From: Iamia sp035575815
Lineage (GTDB): Bacteria; Actinomycetota; Acidimicrobiia; Acidimicrobiales; Iamiaceae
Reading direction: 5' to 3'
Assembly (NCBI RefSeq): GCF_035575815.1
Contig: NZ_DATLXO010000080.1
Span: forward strand, 1 to 18,566
Length of the DNA: 18,566 nucleotides
Part shown: piece after piece, positions 7,428 through 13,537 of the stretch
How positions within the stretch are numbered: position 1 is the stretch's first letter
Layout: the number at the start of each line of letters is the position of its first letter
Notes under the pieces: model-generated
What the model was told of the DNA's origin: nothing
What the model saw: the letters and a program-made list of their open reading frames with translations, nothing else
The model's database searches: none
Position numbers and translations under genes: made by a program

Positions 7428-8051
7428 CTAGGAGTCACGGCGTAGCGGCGTCGAGTTCCCTTGGTCGTTGGTGCGCATGATCCGGCGGAGCATGGGGGCG
7501 AAGGCGTCAGGATCGTCGACGGACGCGATCGAGCGGACGAGGTTCTCGGTGGCGGTCACGGGGGACCAGTCGAGCGTGCAGCCGTGGAGGCTGGCGGCCT
7601 GGGTGATCAGTGACCGTTGGGTACGCCCATTGCCTTCTCGGAAGGGGTGAGCTTCGTTGAGGTCGGCCAGGACCGGGCTGAGGACAGCCGACGGGTCATC
7701 GGCACCCAGGGCGGGCCTGATGGCCGCCGCTTGTCGGAGCTGGCTGGTGCACCAGGCAGCGGCCTGGTCGAGCCGAGCGACCGGATGGAAGGAGTGCCCG
7801 TCCTTCTCAATGTCGATGGTGCGGTACTCCCCTGCCCATGGGTAGATGTCGCCGAAGAGGTGGCGGTGGGTGGCCCGCCAGTGGTGGCTGTCCCACGTCG
7901 CCTGGATCAGGCTGGGCCGGGCGTAGAGGTCTCGCTCGGCCTCGCCGACGAGCGCGGCCTCGAGGGACCGGAGCCGCTGGGGGTCGGCGATGCCGAGGAG
8001 GTTGTGGAGGCATCCTGTCGCCGGATCGATGTAGGGGTCGGCCACCGCCAT
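7428..8051 (-). CDS. fic: Fic-domain protein (probable AMP-transferase toxin)
   Basis: This 207-aa Fic/Doc-family enzyme is predicted to transfer AMP (or another nucleotide moiety) from a nucleotide to a hydroxyl side chain of a target protein. The complete core motif HPFREGNGRTQR occupies residues 135-146: His135 is the catalytic base, Glu139 the metal ligand, and Asn141, Arg143 and Arg146 bind phosphates. YPWAGEYRTIDIEKDGHSF (70-88) is the conserved region before the target-binding flap. No BID or other secretion domain is present, so this is a cytoplasmic toxin-type Fic, not a secreted effector like full VbhT. ATG 8051 is preceded by GAGGAG overlapping the antitoxin's stop, 12 bp upstream, so the pair is an operon. 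No inhibitory helix is visible within the toxin, which agrees with control by a separate antitoxin. Enzymatic class is well supported; target unknown. Confidence 0.93.
   Translation of the reverse strand: MAVADPYIDPATGCLHNLLGIADPQRLRSLEAALVGEAERDLYARPSLIQATWDSHHWRATHRHLFGDIYPWAGEYRTIDIEKDGHSFHPVARLDQAAAWCTSQLRQAAAIRPALGADDPSAVLSPVLADLNEAHPFREGNGRTQRSLITQAASLHGCTLDWSPVTATENLVRSIASVDDPDAFAPMLRRIMRTNDQGNSTPLRRDS
7430..7440. repeat. Left copy of AGGAGTCAYGG flanking the fic module
   Basis: AGGAGTCACGG overlaps the fic stop codon. The same 11-mer with one change (AGGAGTCATGG) lies at 8294-8304 just upstream of the antitoxin start. The two copies bracket the toxin-antitoxin pair exactly. They could be a target duplication, a recombination scar, paired regulatory sites, or chance. 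Confidence 0.35.
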
Positions 8052-8063
8052 CGGCGGGGCTCC

Positions 8064-8276
8064 TCAGGAACTGGCGTGGACCGACTGCGCCAGCCGGTGT
8101 GCGGCCGGGAGCGCAACGCCGTGTTGCTCGATGAGCCGGCGGCGGGCCTCATCGGTGGTCAGCTCGCCAGCGGCTGCCGCCTCAAGGACGGCCACGTCAG
8201 CATCGTCCATCTCGACGCCCTCCAAGCGAGCTGAGGCCACGGCGTTCCGCACGTGTGGATGCTGGTCCTGGCTCAC
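8064..8276 (-). CDS. VbhA-like antitoxin of the Fic protein
   Basis: This 70-aa protein is of the antitoxin_VbhA type. The inhibitory helix motif (S/T)xxxE(G/N) is present as SARLEG (Ser15 to Gly20), inside VRNAVASARLEGVEMDD, followed by a second helix (VLEAAAAGELTTDEARRRLIEQHG). In characterised class I Fic modules the Glu of this motif pairs with the second arginine of the Fic core and blocks productive ATP binding; Glu19 would do so with Arg146 of the neighbouring toxin. GTG 8276 is preferred because AGGA lies eight bases upstream and the length then matches the family; the frame stays open to 8348. It is the first gene of the operon, so antitoxin is made before toxin. A TAGGAT box seven bases upstream may instead give a leaderless transcript. 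Confidence 0.9.
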   Translation of the reverse strand: MSQDQHPHVRNAVASARLEGVEMDDADVAVLEAAAAGELTTDEARRRLIEQHGVALPAAHRLAQSVHASS

Positions 8277-8283
8277 CTTGTCG

Positions 8284-8289
8284 ATCCTA
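8284..8289 (-). promoter_or_regulatory. Candidate -10 box (TAGGAT) of the vbhA-fic operon, overlapping a small palindrome
   Basis: TAGGAT reads on the minus strand and ends seven bases before the GTG at 8276, matching the TANNNT-N6-8-start layout seen at other genes here. ACTCC-A-GGAGT (8289-8299) is an 11-bp palindrome abutting it and could be an autoregulatory operator. No convincing -35 is seen. Confidence 0.4.
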
Positions 8290-8293
8290 CTCC

Positions 8294-8304
8294 AGGAGTC
8301 ATGG
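8294..8304. repeat. Right copy of AGGAGTCAYGG flanking the fic module
   Basis: AGGAGTCATGG matches 7430-7440 except at one base. Read on the minus strand it contains an ATG (8302) that opens a nine-codon frame, MTPGVGSTR, whose TGA overlaps the antitoxin GTG (GTGA). That is either a leader peptide coupled to the antitoxin or coincidence. Confidence 0.35.
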
Positions 8305-8549
8305 GACCCCAGCGCAACAGCGAGAGCGAAGGTGGCGTGATGGTCCAAGAGAGATCGGGGCCGATGCCGGCTCCGAGGTTGCCCGTTATGTCATGGTGGA
8401 CACCGGTTCGTTTCATCAGGCCGCCGGGCTACAGCGTAAGCCTTGCCGGGGTTTCCGGTCGTCGAGCCCAGGCGCGTGGTGCAGTCGCGCTGGAGCATGT
8501 CCGGGGCCGGGACGCGGTCCGTCGCTCCGGCGCCGCGGGCGCGCTCAGT
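8305..8549. other. Intergenic region between the antitoxin promoter and the TetR stop
   Basis: Upstream sequence of the toxin-antitoxin operon. Composition shifts back to very GC-rich towards 8450, which marks the right edge of the accessory block. I see no gene, tRNA or integrase remnant and no clear terminator. An antisense-looking long plus-strand frame crosses it but lacks domain support. Confidence 0.45.
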
Positions 8550-9194
8550 TCAGTCGGTCGTCGTGGCCGACCGGGGTTCGCGGTTCGGCGGGGCCAGGCC
8601 GGCGAAGCCGTCCCACAACAGGTCGACGAGGTAGGTGACCAACCGGTCGCGGGGCAGGGTGCGGTTGCGGACCCACCAGTCGCCCGAGAGGTGGACCATC
8701 CCGACGATGCCGAACGCCCACGGCTCAGCCGCCCCGGAGTCGGCGCCGGCGGCCCGCAGCTGCTCGCCGAGCACCACGGCGATGGCCCGGGCGACCTCGG
8801 CCGACAAGCCGGTGACGGTCGGACCTCGTGGCCCCGACTGGTCGGTGACGAATCGGTAGACCTCGGTCTCGTCGTCGATGAGGGCGACGTACGCGCTGAT
8901 GGCGCGCCGGAGCATCTCGCGGGGGTCACCGTCGGACCCCTGCTCCAGCGCCGCGGTCACCTCGATGATGACCTGGCCGGCCATGCGCTCACCAAGCGCA
9001 TGCAGCAGGCCGTCGCGATCGTCGAAGAGGCGGTAGAGGATCGGCTTGGTCACGCCCGCCTGGCGCGCCATCGCCTCCATCGACACAGTCGGCCCGTCGC
9101 GACGGATGGCGACGACCGCCGCGTCCAGGAAGGCCTCGCGCCGTTCCTGGGGCGGGCGCCGAGAGCCGCGTCGTCGATCGGGTCCCGATGCCAC
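8550..9194 (-). CDS. TetR-family transcriptional regulator
   Basis: This 214-aa DNA-binding repressor-type protein starts at GTG 9194 (VASGPDRRRGSRRPPQERREAFLDAAVVAI). The N-terminal helix-turn-helix is typical: PTVSMEAMARQAGVTKPILYRLFDDRDGLLHAL, about residues 35-67, with VTKPILYRLF as the recognition helix. The rest is a helical ligand/dimerisation domain ending in RNREPRSATTTD-like sequence. The frame remains open upstream to 9404, but the extra residues are Arg/Pro/Gly-rich and overlap the divergent gene's start. CAGACT, one base off TANNNT, lies six bases before the GTG, so a leaderless start is possible. The gene is divergent from the phosphohydrolase relic, whose promoter region contains inverted repeats, suggesting it once controlled that gene and itself. 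Ligand unknown. Confidence 0.9.
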   Translation of the reverse strand: MASGPDRRRGSRRPPQERREAFLDAAVVAIRRDGPTVSMEAMARQAGVTKPILYRLFDDRDGLLHALGERMAGQVIIEVTAALEQGSDGDPREMLRRAISAYVALIDDETEVYRFVTDQSGPRGPTVTGLSAEVARAIAVVLGEQLRAAGADSGAAEPWAFGIVGMVHLSGDWWVRNRTLPRDRLVTYLVDLLWDGFAGLAPPNREPRSATTTD

Positions 9195-9354
9195 CCCGGC
9201 AGTCTGGCAAGCGCGGTCTCGGATCGCGCCCGGAGCGCCGCTCGTCGCTCCCGGCTTCGGTACCCTCGGTCTCCGTGGGCCCGGCGATGCGACTGGAAGC
9301 CGAGCCCCGGAGCGTCGGACGGGCCCGTCGCTCCGCACCGCCCGTCGCCTCGCC
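9195..9354. promoter_or_regulatory. Divergent promoter region with two GGAGCG/CGCTCC inverted repeats
   Basis: GGAGCG (9232-9237) and CGCTCC (9246-9251) form one inverted repeat. The same arms recur at 9309-9314 and 9329-9334, the second pair surrounding the 10-bp palindrome ACGGGCCCGT (9319-9328). Such paired dyads between a tetR gene and a divergent gene are typical operator positions. TACCCT (9261-9266) followed after eight bases by GTG 9275 is a candidate leaderless start. It opens a 27-codon frame whose TGA overlaps GTG 9355 (GTGA). Roles are inferred from position only. Confidence 0.35.
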
Positions 9355-10654
9355 GTGAGCGGGCCACTGGTGCGGCCATCGCGCCCGGACGCGCACCGGG
9401 GCAACGTCCTCTACCTCACCGTCGACCAGTGGCGGGGCGACTGCCTCTCGGCCGCCGGTCACCCGCTCGTGCGGCGTCGACGTCCCCTCCGACCCCTGGG
9501 AGCTGTACCGACCGGATGTCGATCACCCCGGGGCGACGGCGCACAGCGAGTGGTGGGCCCCGGCCCGCTTCGGGCCCGACGACACCGAGACGGCGTTCAT
9601 GGTCGAGCGCATGGTCGAGTGGTTCGAGCGGCGCACCGACGCGGATCCCTGGTTTGTGCACGCCAGCTTCATCCGACCTCACCCGCCGTACCGGAACCCT
9701 GTCGGCTACCACGACCTCTACGCGGCCGACGACGTGCCGGACTTCCGCGGGCACCGCCGGCGCGACGACGAGCGGGCCAGCCATCGGCTCGCCGCGGTGG
9801 CGACGGACCTGCCCGGCGTCGGGGCGCCCGTCGACGAGCGCGACCGCCGTCAGCTCCGAGCCACGTACTACGGGATGATGGCCGAGGTCGACGACCAGCT
9901 GGGCGGGCTCCTCGAGTCGCTCGACGCCCGGGGCCTCACCGACGACACCCTGGTGCTGCTCACCTCCGACCACGGCGACCAGATGGGCGACCACTGGCTC
10001 ATCGAGAAGCTGGGGTTCTGGGACGAGAGCTACCACGTGCCCCTCATCGTGTGCGACCCCCGCCCCGAGGCCGACGCCACCCGGGGTCGGGTCGTCCGGG
10101 CGCCCACCGAGCACGTCGACGTGCTGCCCACGCTGTGCTCCTGGATGGGCGTCCCGGCGCCGCTCCAGTGCGACGGCCGGGCGCTCGACCCCTTCATCGT
10201 CGACCCGCTCCCGCCCGCCGACCCGTCCCCCTCCGTCGACCCGCCCCGGCCCGTCGACCCGTCCCCCTCTGTCGACCCGCTGGCCGCCGCCGGGCCCGAC
10301 GGTTGGCGCACCGCCGTGCACTGGGAGTGGGACTTCCGGAACCCGTGGCTCCATCTGGCCGAGGGCCTGCTCGGCGTGCCGATGGAGCAGTGCTGCCTGA
10401 ACGTGGTGCGGAGCGACCGCTGGAAGTACGTCCACTTCGCCACCGACCCCGACGTGCTGCCGCCGCTGCTGTTCGACCTCGAGGCCGACCCCGACCAGGT
10501 CGACGACCTGGTGCATGACCCGGGGCACCAGGGGGTCGTGGCCGACCGCTGCGGCGAGCTGCTGCGCTGGCGGATGCGCCACGACGAGCGCACCCTCACC
10601 GGCCACCTGCTCACGCCCGAAGGTCTGGTGGTCCACCGCGACCCCCACCGGTAG
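9355..10654 (+). pseudogene. Phosphonate monoester hydrolase / arylsulfatase-type gene lacking its catalytic segment
   Basis: The N-terminus reads GNVLYLTVDQWRGDCLSAAGHPLV in frame 1 (from about GTG 9355), the first metal-binding strand of the alkaline-phosphatase/sulfatase superfamily. Near 9470 the reading jumps to frame 2, which continues CGVDVPSDPWELYRPD and then runs unbroken to 10654. The second part contains HASFIRPHPPY, ATYYGMMAEVDDQLG, the metal-binding LLTSDHGDQMGDHWLIEKLG, a C-terminal WRTAVHWEWDFRNP segment and RMRHDERTLTGHLLTPEGL. These strings closely follow the phosphonate monoester hydrolase pattern. The intervening 150 or so residues, with the CxPxR/CGPxR nucleophile (formylglycine) motif, are missing and the frame is broken, so no active enzyme can be made. 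The later part could still be translated from GTG/ATG codons near 9599. It once probably cleaved phosphonate, phosphodiester or sulfate esters. Confidence 0.85.
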
Positions 10655-10683
10655 GCGGAAGGTCGATTACCCCTCCTTGGCGG

Positions 10684-11403
10684 CTACCCGGCGTCGGGGC
10701 CGCTCAGGGCGGCGATGTCGTCGTCGAGCGTCGCCAGCACGTGGTCGATGGTGCGGGTGCGCAGCACGGCCTTGGTGCGGCCGACGGCGCCGCGACGCAA
10801 CGCAGCGCGCTCGTGGCCGAGCGCCACCGCCTCGTCGACCAGCGCGACGCCGGGCACCAGCCGGTCGAGGTAGCCGGCCGCCACGGCACCGGCGGGGTCG
10901 TAGATCCGGCCCAGGGCCGCCGGGGTCAGGTGCGTAGGGGCCAGCCGGTCGCGCGCCAGCTCGACGGCGAAGACCGGCAGCGACATGCCGATGGCGACCT
11001 CGTTCAGGCCCAGCTTGGCGGGTCGGTCATCGGGCCCGAGGCGCTCGTCGCAGGCCAGCAGGGTGAGGGCGCCGCCGGCGAGGGCGTGGCCGGTGCAGGC
11101 CGCCACGGTGGGCAGGGCGGTGCCGTAGAGGCGCATCAGCAGATGGGCCCCGGCGGTGACCAGGGCCCGCATCGACTCGGTGCTCTCGGTCATGATGGCC
11201 AGGTCGTAACCAGCCGAGAAGGCCTTGGCCCCGCCGACGAGCACCAGCGCGGTGGCCTCCTGCTCGGCTCGGTCGAGAGCGTCGTGGAGCCCGGCGAGGG
11301 TGCCGTGGCCGATGGCGTTGGCCTTCCCGTCCTCGAGGGTCACGACGGCCACGGCACCGTCGAGGCGGTACTGCGGAGACGAGGGAGCGGTGTCGTCGGC
11401 CAT
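10684..11403 (-). CDS. echA3: Enoyl-CoA hydratase/isomerase-family protein, EchA3-like
   Basis: This 239-aa crotonase-fold protein starts at ATG 11403. The first oxyanion-hole segment is KAFSAGYDL (60-68) and the second is CTGHALAGGALTLLACD (103-119). Position by position, the first catalytic Glu of enoyl-CoA hydratases (in GGGCE) is replaced here (AGGAL), while the second is kept as Glu135 in LGLNEVAIGMSLP. The string TVAACTGHALAGGA...NEVAIGMSLP closely follows my recollection of mycobacterial EchA3. With one catalytic acid missing, isomerase, hydrolase or thioesterase-like chemistry on an acyl-CoA is as likely as hydration. It lies 37 bp downstream of the site-2 protease gene on the same strand but has its own TACCGT box, so it may be separately transcribed. 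Crotonase membership is firm; the reaction is not known. Confidence 0.88.
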   Translation of the reverse strand: MADDTAPSSPQYRLDGAVAVVTLEDGKANAIGHGTLAGLHDALDRAEQEATALVLVGGAKAFSAGYDLAIMTESTESMRALVTAGAHLLMRLYGTALPTVAACTGHALAGGALTLLACDERLGPDDRPAKLGLNEVAIGMSLPVFAVELARDRLAPTHLTPAALGRIYDPAGAVAAGYLDRLVPGVALVDEAVALGHERAALRRGAVGRTKAVLRTRTIDHVLATLDDDIAALSGPDAG

Positions 11404-11411
11404 GGCGGCGG

Positions 11412-11417
11412 ACGGTA
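11412..11417 (-). promoter_or_regulatory. Candidate -10 box TACCGT for the echA3-like gene (leaderless)
   Basis: TACCGT reads on the minus strand and is followed by eight bases and the ATG at 11403. This spacing places transcription start at or within one or two bases of the start codon. No -35 consensus is obvious. Confidence 0.4.
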
Positions 11418-11440
11418 GCCCCTCGACGCTCCTCGGCCGG

Positions 11441-12574
11441 TCAGCGCGAGCGGGCGGGTGCTCGCTCGAGGGCGCGCGAGGCCGCGTCGCGCCCCGACAC
11501 GCCGGCCACCCGGCCGTCGGGCCACACGATGAGGATCCGGTCGACGGCGGCGGCGTCGCTGCGCTGGAGGGCGGTGAGCACCGGCTCCTCGACCGAGGCG
11601 GTGGGCACCCGGTCGAGCGGCCAGGCGACGTCCGAGGCGCGCACCGATGCCCAGTCACCGGGGTCGACGGCGAGCACCAGCTCAGCGGTGAGCAGGCCGG
11701 TGATGCGCCCGTCGACGGCCTGCACCGGGAAGGCGGTGTGGGGCTGCCACGCCGCCGCCCGGGCCACGATGTCGGCCAGCGTCGACCACTCGGGCACGAC
11801 CGGCGGGTCGGCCACCATGACATCGCCCACGCGGGTGTCGCGGAGGGCGCCGACGGCCGAGGCCGAGCGCATGCGGGTGCGGGCGTTGGCGACGATGAAC
11901 AGCCCGACGAGCACGAACCAGATCCCGATCTCGTTGCCCCGGTCGAACAACATGAGCGCGCCCCACCCGGCGATGGCGGCGCCGAGGGCCAGGCCGATGA
12001 CCGCGGTGATGGTCTGGGACCGCGTGCGGTCCCGGGTGAGCATCCACACCACGGCGCCGAGCACGGCCCCGCCGTCGAGGGGAGCGCCGGGCAACATGTT
12101 GATCGCCGCGAGCAGCAGGTTCACGAAGGCCAGCCAGGCGAACATCTCGCCGATCACGGCCAGGAGGCCGACGTCGCCGCCGACGGCCGTCGAGCAGACG
12201 TAGAAGACCCCGGCGAGCACGAAGTTCGTGACCGGCCCGACGCCGCTCACCCGCAGCTCAGCCCCGGGCGTCTCGGGTTCGGTGTCGAACTGGGTGTAGC
12301 CGCCGAGAAGGGTGAGGGTGATCCCGCGCACGCCGATGCCCTCGTGGCGCCCGACGAGGGCGTGGCCCATCTCGTGGGCCAGCAGCGAGAGGAAGAACAG
12401 CCCGGCGCCGAGCGCGCCGCCGATCCAGTAGCTGGCCCCGGGCTCGCCCGGCACCGCGTTGGGCAGCGCGCCCTGGGCGAGGGTCAGGGCGTAGAAGAAC
12501 GCCACGACGGGGACGACCCAGCTCATGGTGATGCGCACCCCGGCCAGGTGCCCGAGGGGGATCGCCCGTTCCAT
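11441..12574 (-). CDS. Site-2 protease (M50) family intramembrane metalloprotease with C-terminal CBS domains
   Basis: This 377-aa membrane protease is expected to cut transmembrane or membrane-near segments of substrates such as anti-sigma factors. Hydrophobic segments lie at about residues 17-36 and 50-68, the latter containing the zinc site HEMGH (His67, Glu68, His71). Further membrane segments lie at about 112-130, 136-160, 188-210 and 217-231. The third zinc ligand is Asp167 in NMLPGAPLDGG (159-169). Residues about 245-370 form a CBS-domain pair (DTRVGDVMVADPPVVPEWSTLADIV, AFPVQAVDGRITGLLTAELV), which usually senses adenine nucleotides. No PDZ domain is visible. The start is ATG 12574, six bases behind a TAGAGT box. 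It is flanked by DUF3097 upstream and echA3 downstream on the same strand. Family is certain; substrate unknown. Confidence 0.93.
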   Translation of the reverse strand: MERAIPLGHLAGVRITMSWVVPVVAFFYALTLAQGALPNAVPGEPGASYWIGGALGAGLFFLSLLAHEMGHALVGRHEGIGVRGITLTLLGGYTQFDTEPETPGAELRVSGVGPVTNFVLAGVFYVCSTAVGGDVGLLAVIGEMFAWLAFVNLLLAAINMLPGAPLDGGAVLGAVVWMLTRDRTRSQTITAVIGLALGAAIAGWGALMLFDRGNEIGIWFVLVGLFIVANARTRMRSASAVGALRDTRVGDVMVADPPVVPEWSTLADIVARAAAWQPHTAFPVQAVDGRITGLLTAELVLAVDPGDWASVRASDVAWPLDRVPTASVEEPVLTALQRSDAAAVDRILIVWPDGRVAGVSGRDAASRALERAPARSR

Positions 12575-12580
12575 CGGGGC

Positions 12581-12586
12581 ACTCTA
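12581..12586 (-). promoter_or_regulatory. Candidate -10 box TAGAGT for the site-2 protease gene (leaderless)
   Basis: TAGAGT on the minus strand ends exactly six bases before the ATG at 12574. There is no Shine-Dalgarno sequence in the six intervening bases. It lies in the 56-bp gap after DUF3097. Confidence 0.45.
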
Positions 12587-12630
12587 CGGGCGGGTGGGCG
12601 TGCGAGCCTCTCGGGGCGGACCGCGGGTCG

Positions 12631-13464
12631 TCACCCCGGAGCGGGTTCGGTGACGAAGTCGATGAGCCGCTCGACGGCGCCGATGAGGTCCGACTCGAGG
12701 TCGGTCCAGTCCCGCACCGAGCCGAGCACGCGCCGCCAGAAGGCCGCCGGGCTCTCGGTTCCGCCGAGCGCGGCGATGACCCCCTCCTTCCATGGGGTGC
12801 CGGGCGCAACGGTCGGCCACCGGTCGATGCCGACCGCCGCCGGCGTCACCGCCTGCCACACGTCGACGAAGCGGTGGCCGGTGACGAGCACGTCAGGGTG
12901 ACGAACGGTCGCGGCTAGACGGGTCTCCTTCGACCCGTCGACGAGGTGGTCGAGCAGGATCCCGAGGCGACGTCCCGGGCGGGGCCCGAACCCACGGACC
13001 ACCGAGGCCAGGTCGTCGGCTCCGTGCAGCACCTCGACCACGACGCCCTCGCCGCGGAGGTCGTCGCCCCACACCTTCTCGACCAGCTCGGCGTCGTGGA
13101 TGCCCTCGACCAGGATCCGACCGGCCCGCGCCACGCGCGCCGACGCCTTCGGCCCGGCCATCGATCCCGACGAGGTGCGCCCGGCCTCGCGGTCCGGCGC
13201 GACGGGGCGGGGCGCGACGAGCGTGACGGGTTGGCCCTGCACGGTGAAGCCGCCGGGGACGGGGCGCAGCAGATGCTGGCGGCCCTGGGCGTCCCGGGCG
13301 TACATCTGGTCGGCCCGGGCGCTGATGACCATCCACGGCTCGCGCTCGCCGCGGGGCGTGATGGCAAGGCCGGGGATGGCGGTGACCTCGGGGTAGGTGG
13401 TGCGCCGCCGCCGGGGCCCGTCGATGTCGAGGGGGCCGGCCAGGATGCCGTCGCCAGGAGCCAT
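12631..13464 (-). CDS. DUF3097-family protein with TOPRIM-like core
   Basis: This 277-aa soluble protein belongs to a family I know from Actinobacteria. The N-terminus has PEVTAIPGLAITPRGEREPWMVISARADQ. The middle reads RILVEGIHDAELVEKVWGDDLRGEGVVVEVLHGADDL (116-152), which resembles a TOPRIM fold with Glu120. The conserved GILLDHLVDGSKETRL (168-183) would supply acidic metal ligands around Asp172. After that come VLVTGHRFVDVWQAV and a tryptophan-containing helical end. A TOPRIM-like centre suggests a nuclease, primase-like or nucleotide-binding role, but no function has been shown to my knowledge. It starts at ATG 13464, six bases behind TAGCCT, and is divergent from the ABC-F gene across a pair of hairpin repeats. 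Confidence 0.88.
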   Translation of the reverse strand: MAPGDGILAGPLDIDGPRRRRTTYPEVTAIPGLAITPRGEREPWMVISARADQMYARDAQGRQHLLRPVPGGFTVQGQPVTLVAPRPVAPDREAGRTSSGSMAGPKASARVARAGRILVEGIHDAELVEKVWGDDLRGEGVVVEVLHGADDLASVVRGFGPRPGRRLGILLDHLVDGSKETRLAATVRHPDVLVTGHRFVDVWQAVTPAAVGIDRWPTVAPGTPWKEGVIAALGGTESPAAFWRRVLGSVRDWTDLESDLIGAVERLIDFVTEPAPG

Positions 13465-13470
13465 CCCCCG

Positions 13471-13476
13471 AGGCTA
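13471..13476 (-). promoter_or_regulatory. Candidate -10 box TAGCCT for the DUF3097 gene (leaderless)
   Basis: TAGCCT reads on the minus strand, six bases before the ATG at 13464. This is the same arrangement as at the site-2 protease gene. Confidence 0.45.
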
Positions 13477-13537
13477 CGCGTGCCCTCGCGCCCGGCAGGC
13501 GACCCACCCGGCCCTGCGCCCGGCGCCCCCCTGGTCT

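Noticed and set aside
7422..7434. Terminator hairpin CTCCT-GCT-AGGAG at the fic stop
   Set aside because: A five-bp stem is too short and has no T-run; part of it belongs to the flanking 11-mer already listed.
7349..7438. A separate small gene upstream of the HAD start
   Set aside because: The P-loop-like string lacks a proper GxxxxGK(S/T) and any following kinase sequence, so it is described as a possible relic and not a gene.
8253..9878. A 541-residue plus-strand open frame
   Set aside because: It overlaps TetR antisense and the phosphohydrolase relic out of frame; only its neighbours' frames contain recognisable domains.
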